64,000 nucleotides of DNA from Bradyrhizobium sp. 200 (GTDB taxonomy: Bacteria; Pseudomonadota; Alphaproteobacteria; Rhizobiales; Xanthobacteraceae). The stretch's first letter is position 1, and each line of letters starts with the position of its first letter. The stretch spans positions 5,438,001 to 5,502,000 of the forward strand of contig NZ_CP064689.1 of the NCBI RefSeq assembly GCF_023100945.1, given 5' to 3'. Under the pieces are notes generated by a model, which had not been told where the DNA came from, did no database searches, and saw nothing but the letters and a program-made list of their open reading frames with translations. Of this stretch, positions 59,551 to 64,000 are shown one piece after another. The position numbers were made by a program, and so were the translations under genes.

Positions 59551-59701
59551 GCTTACTCCCACCCCGAACCGCCCCCACCCCACGTCAAGGCTTCACAAGA
59601 GCCATGTAATGTTATAACGTTACATACGTCAAGGCAGCCAAGAGGCCTTGTCGTGCGACCGCAGATCAGCGGCCGACGTGGCCAGTGGAGGTGTGAGATC
59701 C
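59551..59701. promoter_or_regulatory. Divergent control region with Zur-type operator
   Basis: 150 bases between the divergent receptor and ABC operon. The operator at 59605-59624 is in the middle and would control both directions. Confidence 0.7.
59605..59624. promoter_or_regulatory. Zur-type operator, bidirectional
   Basis: TGTAATGTTATAACGTTACA is a 20-base dyad that differs from its reverse complement at only two positions. The core ATGTTATAACGT matches the operator at 55607-55626. It lies between divergent genes of the zinc locus. Confidence 0.85.
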
Positions 59702-60406
59702 ATGCTCGATGCGATTGAAGTGACGAAGCAGTTTGGCGCCAAGAGTGCCCTGGATAATGTCTCGCTCAGTGTCCTGCCTGGCGAGATCTATTGCCTCTTG
59801 GGGGCGAACGGCGCGGGCAAGACGACGCTGGTCAATCTGTTCCTGAATTTTCTCCAACCGACATCCGGCAGCCTGCAAATCGGCAAGCTCGACGTCGTGC
59901 GTCAGCCGTTGGAGACGAAGCGGCTCCTTGCATACATCCCCGAACAGGTCACGCTCTATGGCGTGCTCTCAGGTCTGGAAAACCTGGCATTCTTCTCCTC
60001 ACTCGCAATCGGAGAGCATTTGCCGCGGCAGCGGCTGCTTGAACTGCTCGAGGCGGCAGGTCTCCCTCGCCAAGCAGCCGATGACAGGGTCGCGACCTAC
60101 TCGAAAGGCATGCGTCAGAAGGTGGGAATTGCCATCGCGCTGGCCAAAAATGCCAAAGCCCTCTTGCTCGACGAGCCCACCTCAGGACTTGACCCGTCCG
60201 CGGCCAACGAGTTCTCGGAGCTTCTCGTCAAGGCCAGCAACGATGGCGTGACCGTCTTGACGACAACACACGATCTCTTCCACGCGAAGCAGACCGGGAC
60301 CCGCATCGGCATCATGAAGCAAGGGCGGCTGGTGGAAGAACTCAGGAGCGAGGAGGTCAGCCATGCCGATCTTGAAGCGCTGTACCTCAAGCACATGAAG
60401 AGTTGA
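59702..60406 (+). CDS. ABC-2 type transporter ATP-binding protein (copy 2)
   Basis: A 234-residue ATPase, the same length as copy 1. Walker A GANGAGKTT (about 33-41), signature YSKGMRQK and Walker B ALLLDEPTSGLDP are intact. ATG 59702 follows GGAGG at 10 bases and starts MLDAIEVTK exactly as copy 1; the longer frame to 59648 is not favoured. It is the first gene of the operon under the Zur-type operator and drives the two permeases downstream. Confidence 0.93.
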   Translation: MLDAIEVTKQFGAKSALDNVSLSVLPGEIYCLLGANGAGKTTLVNLFLNFLQPTSGSLQIGKLDVVRQPLETKRLLAYIPEQVTLYGVLSGLENLAFFSSLAIGEHLPRQRLLELLEAAGLPRQAADDRVATYSKGMRQKVGIAIALAKNAKALLLDEPTSGLDPSAANEFSELLVKASNDGVTVLTTTHDLFHAKQTGTRIGIMKQGRLVEELRSEEVSHADLEALYLKHMKS

Positions 60407-60407
60407 C

Positions 60408-61805
60408 GTGTTCGCAATCATCGCCGCCAAAGATCTTCGCGTGCTGACCCGCGACGGGCGTCTGCTCTGGGCCGGAGGGCTGGTCGTCATCCTCATGCTG
60501 GTGGCTCTGGCGGCCGGATGGAATCGGCAGGTTCAGCTGAATAGTGAACGGTCGGCAGGCCAAGCCCTCGACCATGACGCCTGGCTTCACCAAGGCTATC
60601 GGCACCCGCACGATGCGGCGGAACAGGGCATGCACGTGTTCAAGCCTGAACCATCGCTTGCCGTCTTCGATCCCGGCATTGGGCCGTTTGTTGGCTCGAC
60701 CGTCTGGCTACAGGCGCATCGCCAGAGCGAAGTCAAGTTCCGGCCGGCCCAGGATGCAACCGGTTTGCAGCGGTTCGGCGAGTTATCACCTGCTTGGCTT
60801 CTTCAGGTTTTGCTTCCCCTGCTCATTATCGTCATCGGCTTCAACTCTGTGAGCGACGAGCGCGAACGCGGAACGTTGCGCCATCTGCTCAGCCTGGGCG
60901 CGCCCGCGCGGAGCCTTCTTTACGGCAAAGCCGCGGCGCTTGCGAGCTGCGTTGGCATTCTGATTGCTCCAGTCGGCCTGGCGTTTGCAGTACTCATCGT
61001 TGCTCGCCTACCCGCTGGAGAGCGCGTGGACGTGGTCTATCGGATCGCGTGGCTCGCGGCGGGATACGGCCTCTATCTCGGCTTTTTCGTGTTTCTGACC
61101 CTGGCGGTATCAGCCCTCGCGCGGTCATGTCGGACCGCCCTGGTCTTGCTCCTCGGCTTCTGGGTCGCCGCAACGCTGATTGCTCCGCGCACCGCCTCCG
61201 AAGCGACGAATTTGCTCTATCCCGCGCCGTCCCGGCTCGACTTTGACAATCAACTCGCGCACGACGTGGCAGACGCTGGCCGCAAGGCCTGGTCCACCCA
61301 TTTCGGTGCGCGAACGCCGTGGGATCCATCGGTTCCGCTCAGCAAGTGGGGCGCGGCGTTGAAAGTTGATGACGAGGCGGGTTACGGCGCACTTGATGAA
61401 AACTTCGGCAGGCTTTGGGACACATTCGAGCGTCAACAGCGCGCGCAAGAGTGGGTCGGCCTTGTTGCCCCGGTCGTTGCACTCCGCGGCTTCTCCATGG
61501 GCCTGGCGGGAACGGACTTTTCCCAGCATCGCGACTTCTCAACCGCAGCCGAAGCCCAACGGCGGAAGATTCAGAACATTGTCAGTGAGGACTTGATCGA
61601 CCATGCCGATCGCTTGGGTAATGCGCATTTCACTTACAAGGCTGGCCCCGAGCTGTGGGCAAGCGTTCCGCAATTCAAGTATGAACTTCCGCCTGTGTCG
61701 TTTGCCTTGGCGCACCATTGGGCGAGCCTTGCGCTGCTCGCCGTCATGTTCTGCCTCTCCGTCGCGCTCGCGCAGTATGCGCTCTCCCGTCCGCTGATGC
61801 GCTAG
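60408..61805 (+). CDS. ABC-2/DUF3526-type transporter permease (copy 2, first)
   Basis: A 465-residue permease with a GTG start one base after the ATPase stop, as in copy 1. Architecture: helix about 20-40, a periplasmic region (about 45-140; HPHDAAEQGMHVFKPEP, FGELSPAW), five helices (about 140-270), a large second soluble region (about 275-425) and a final helix (about 430-460). It is intact, so it is the reference for the frameshifted copy 1 gene. No SBP is encoded nearby. Confidence 0.9.
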   Translation: MFAIIAAKDLRVLTRDGRLLWAGGLVVILMLVALAAGWNRQVQLNSERSAGQALDHDAWLHQGYRHPHDAAEQGMHVFKPEPSLAVFDPGIGPFVGSTVWLQAHRQSEVKFRPAQDATGLQRFGELSPAWLLQVLLPLLIIVIGFNSVSDERERGTLRHLLSLGAPARSLLYGKAAALASCVGILIAPVGLAFAVLIVARLPAGERVDVVYRIAWLAAGYGLYLGFFVFLTLAVSALARSCRTALVLLLGFWVAATLIAPRTASEATNLLYPAPSRLDFDNQLAHDVADAGRKAWSTHFGARTPWDPSVPLSKWGAALKVDDEAGYGALDENFGRLWDTFERQQRAQEWVGLVAPVVALRGFSMGLAGTDFSQHRDFSTAAEAQRRKIQNIVSEDLIDHADRLGNAHFTYKAGPELWASVPQFKYELPPVSFALAHHWASLALLAVMFCLSVALAQYALSRPLMR

Positions 61806-61813
61806 GTCGTCGA

Positions 61814-63289
61814 ATGAAGACAATGCAGCCTCGCCCGCTCTCCACCTTGTCGCTGATCGTACTGCACGAGGCCCGCATCCTTGTCCGCGATCGCACGCTG
61901 CTGCTGGTGTGTGGCGTTCTGGCCCTCATGGTGGGTTACGGACTATTTGTGGGACTGGCGCAAGCAACGCTCCGCGACCGCATGGTCGCTCAAGTCCTCA
62001 AACACCAACAAGAGACCCAAACGGCAAATAGCGGGATGCTCCAATCCGTTCTCGCTGGCCAAACCGCGCTGATACCGTTCTCCAATCCCGCGAACCCAGC
62101 TGCCATGGCCGGCACGTTGTCCGGGCGTTACGCCACAATGCCCAACGCACCGCTCGCGGCGCTGGCGATCGGTCAGTCGGACATGATGCCCAATTACTAC
62201 CGCATCACCTATTTGAGCAAAGTTCAGTTCATGTACGACACGGAAATCGAAAATCCCTGGAATCTGCTCAGCGGGCACTTCGATTTCGCTTTCGTTATCG
62301 TATTCGTACTGCCTCTGCTGGTTACGACGCTCGGGTATAATCTGCTGTCGGCAGAGCGCGAACATGGCACCTTGCGCATGCTGTGTTCGCAACCGCTTTC
62401 CATCGCAACATTGATGGCCGGGAAAGTCGTCGTGCGCATGCTCGCGCTGCTGGCGATCGTCATTCCCGTGCCGCTCGTGGTCCTGCTTTTGATCCGTCCC
62501 GAAGCCCGGGGCGCGGAGCAACTGGTCTTGGTGCTGTCGTGGTCGGCGCTGGTGGCGGCATATACCTTGTTCTGGTTCGCGGTCGCGGCCTTGGTCAACA
62601 CCGTTGGCCTCTCATCTTCGACCAATGCGTTGATCATGGTGGCACTCTGGACGATTCTCGTGCTCATCCTCCCGGTGACAATGAACCTTGCCGTGGGATT
62701 GGTTAGCCCGGCCCCCTCCCGCACCGAATTGGCCAACCGCACGCGTGTCGCAACCGCCGAATCATTGCGCGAATACGAGGACCTCTATAGCGCGGATTAT
62801 CGCTATGCCTCCGATCCGGAAGCGCTGCTGGTAAAAAATGAACGTATCGAAGTACCTTCGCGCATGCGTGCATTTTTTCTGGCCAAGCAAAAAGTCGACG
62901 AACGAATCGAGCCGCTTTTGAAACGTTTTGATCAGCAACTGCTGCAACAACAAAAACTTGTCGACAGGCTGAGCTTGCTATCGCCTGCGATTCTCATCAA
63001 TGAAGCGCTGACCTCTATCGCCGGCACCGATTCACACCGTTTCCTCGCCTTCAAGGATCAGACAGAGGCGTTTCACCAAGAATGGCGGCAGTATTTCTCT
63101 CCCAGGATCCAGGAGAGCCGTGCCATGACCATGCGTGACCTGTCATCATTGCCCCGGTGGCATTGGATTGAGATGCCGGCAAGCGAAATCAACTGGAGCA
63201 TCTGGTGGCGGGCCATGTTGATGCTGGCGCTCGCGTCCGGGCTCGGCGGCCTCGCGCTTTCGAGCTCGTCCCGCGGGTCGATCGAGTAA
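61814..63289 (+). CDS. ABC-2/DUF3526-type transporter permease (copy 2, second)
   Basis: A 491-residue permease, the same length as copy 1. N-terminal helix about 23-43, extracytoplasmic loop (about 45-155, with GRYATMP and NPWNLLSGHFD), central helices (about 160-315), a second soluble segment, and a last helix near the C-terminus (about 465-485). ATG 61814 is eight bases after the preceding stop. With the first permease it would form the membrane part of the Zur-regulated ABC system. Import versus export cannot be decided from sequence. Confidence 0.9.
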   Translation: MKTMQPRPLSTLSLIVLHEARILVRDRTLLLVCGVLALMVGYGLFVGLAQATLRDRMVAQVLKHQQETQTANSGMLQSVLAGQTALIPFSNPANPAAMAGTLSGRYATMPNAPLAALAIGQSDMMPNYYRITYLSKVQFMYDTEIENPWNLLSGHFDFAFVIVFVLPLLVTTLGYNLLSAEREHGTLRMLCSQPLSIATLMAGKVVVRMLALLAIVIPVPLVVLLLIRPEARGAEQLVLVLSWSALVAAYTLFWFAVAALVNTVGLSSSTNALIMVALWTILVLILPVTMNLAVGLVSPAPSRTELANRTRVATAESLREYEDLYSADYRYASDPEALLVKNERIEVPSRMRAFFLAKQKVDERIEPLLKRFDQQLLQQQKLVDRLSLLSPAILINEALTSIAGTDSHRFLAFKDQTEAFHQEWRQYFSPRIQESRAMTMRDLSSLPRWHWIEMPASEINWSIWWRAMLMLALASGLGGLALSSSSRGSIE

Positions 63290-63455
63290 CTGTCCAAAGC
63301 GTTTCCGATCAAGACACCTCTCGCACGGTGAGTCGCCAAAGCTATCGACAACAGCAGTGAAGCCGAGACGGGGTATGACGCTTGGCGCCGCTCGCCGGCA
63401 AATACTCCTTGCGCCTAGCCGCGAGATTGACCGATCCTGCCACAAGCCATGAGGG
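63290..63455. other. Intergenic region between ABC operon and zur
   Basis: About 165 bases with convergent genes on either side. No clear terminator seen. Confidence 0.4.
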
Positions 63456-63962
63456 TTAGCGTTCAGGCGTACCCGCGCATTCCGCACACTCGCCCTCCAC
63501 CTCGATCATCGGATGTCGGGGCCTGAAGCCGGTTGTTTTCGCTGCGCCCCGCAAGCCGCGCGCCACCAGTTCGGAGGCCGCCTCCTGAACTGCGCCACAT
63601 TGCGCGCAAACCATGAAGACAACCGTTTCGCCTTCTCCGTGCAGATGATCGCAGGCGAAATAGGCCGAGCGGGACGCCAGCCGATGGACGCACCCTGCCT
63701 CCTGCAGGAATTCAAGCGCACGGTAGACCTGCACGGCCTTGAGCTTTCGCGCATCACTCACTTTCTCTGCGATCTCGTAGGCGCTCATCGGCTTTCCGGA
63801 CGCCGCAAGCAAGGCAAGCACGCTTTGGCGCATCGGCGTGAACGGCACCCCTTTCGATACCGCGTACGAGCGGGCGCGAGACTCAACTGCATCGCCATCG
63901 ACGGGGTGACCATGCGTCTCTTCGTGCGCGCCAGTTACGCGCGGATCTGGATTGCGATGCAT
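63456..63962 (-). CDS. zur: Zinc uptake regulator, Fur family
   Basis: A 168-residue Fur-family repressor. The winged helix (about 35-90; PMRQSVLALLAASGKPMSAYEIAEKV, ALEFLQEAGCVHRL) is followed by the dimerisation and metal domain with HLHGEGE, a CAQC motif and a C-terminal CAEC motif (four Cys for the structural zinc). This fits Zur better than Fur. ATG 63962 is preferred because AAGGTG lies seven bases upstream; GTG 63971 is inside that ribosome site. It sits next to the genes whose operators it would bind. A candidate operator is in its own upstream region. Confidence 0.9.
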   Translation of the reverse strand: MHRNPDPRVTGAHEETHGHPVDGDAVESRARSYAVSKGVPFTPMRQSVLALLAASGKPMSAYEIAEKVSDARKLKAVQVYRALEFLQEAGCVHRLASRSAYFACDHLHGEGETVVFMVCAQCGAVQEAASELVARGLRGAAKTTGFRPRHPMIEVEGECAECAGTPER

Positions 63963-63979
63963 TTCGTTCACCTTGACGA

Positions 63980-63997
63980 TGTAACAGTATAACAGGT
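63980..63997. promoter_or_regulatory. Candidate Zur operator upstream of zur
   Basis: TGTAACAGTATAACAGGT shares TGTAA...TATAAC with the operator at 59605-59624 but has a poorer second arm. It is 18 bases upstream of the zur ATG and at the window edge, so it could control zur itself or a gene beyond 64000. Confidence 0.55.
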
Positions 63998-64000
63998 ATT

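Overview
The window looks like chromosome from an alphaproteobacterium of the Bradyrhizobium/Nitrobacteraceae type. The reasons are uniformly high GC, many SD-preceded GTG starts, ATGA-coupled operons, rhizobial-type interspersed hairpin repeats (8643-8772, 22340-22612, 42461-42511), a glnE locus sitting behind a histidine kinase, and abundant solute transporters. Genus assignment is inference from gene style, not from a marker gene. No rRNA, tRNA or CRISPR array was seen.

Region 1 (1-15.3 kb): a TctB/TctA tricarboxylate transporter pair, an oxalate/formate-type MFS carrier, a CBS-domain protein, a ketopantoate-reductase-like protein, an SGNH/DUF459 exported hydrolase, a nitronate monooxygenase, a quinone-oxidoreductase/SMP-30 pair, an aldo/keto reductase coupled to a tiny antitoxin-like protein, a kinase-less KdpD-like membrane protein and a fatty acid desaturase.

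Region 2 (15.5-21.8 kb) and region 7 (53-64 kb) hold two paralogous copies of one module: a TonB-dependent outer-membrane receptor divergent from an ABC ATPase and two large ABC-2/DUF3526-type permeases. The first copy has a one-base frameshift in its first permease. The second copy is intact and sits in a clear zinc-limitation locus: a zur repressor, two near-identical Zur-type operators (55607-55626, 59605-59624) and a weaker third (63980-63997), two COG0523 GTPases (one with a C-terminal membrane helix), a PepSY membrane protein and a small CxxPGC protein. This is the most interesting system in the window. My reading is a Zur-controlled, TonB-energised metallophore or zinc acquisition system with no periplasmic binding protein.

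Region 3 (22-32.7 kb): repeats, a CDF metal efflux pump, a PAS hybrid-free histidine kinase, and a six-gene polyamine/amino-acid-type ABC uptake and oxidation operon with a divergent LysR regulator. Region 4 (33.8-41.8 kb): a second LysR, a Cache/HAMP class III cyclase paired with an orphan ABC binding protein, an HD protein whose motif resembles cyclic-nucleotide phosphodiesterases, a winged-helix/TPR regulator and an MddA-like methyltransferase. Region 5 (41.9-45.8 kb): IS630 remnants, a DUF4394 protein divergent from an ECF sigma/anti-sigma pair.

Region 6 (45.8-53 kb): glnE and its upstream histidine kinase, then an integrase inserted immediately upstream of the kinase start (where a response regulator would be expected), a 20-residue lysine-rich peptide with a strong terminator, and truncated TRAP transporter genes that end exactly where the zinc locus starts. 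This marks a rearranged or island boundary.
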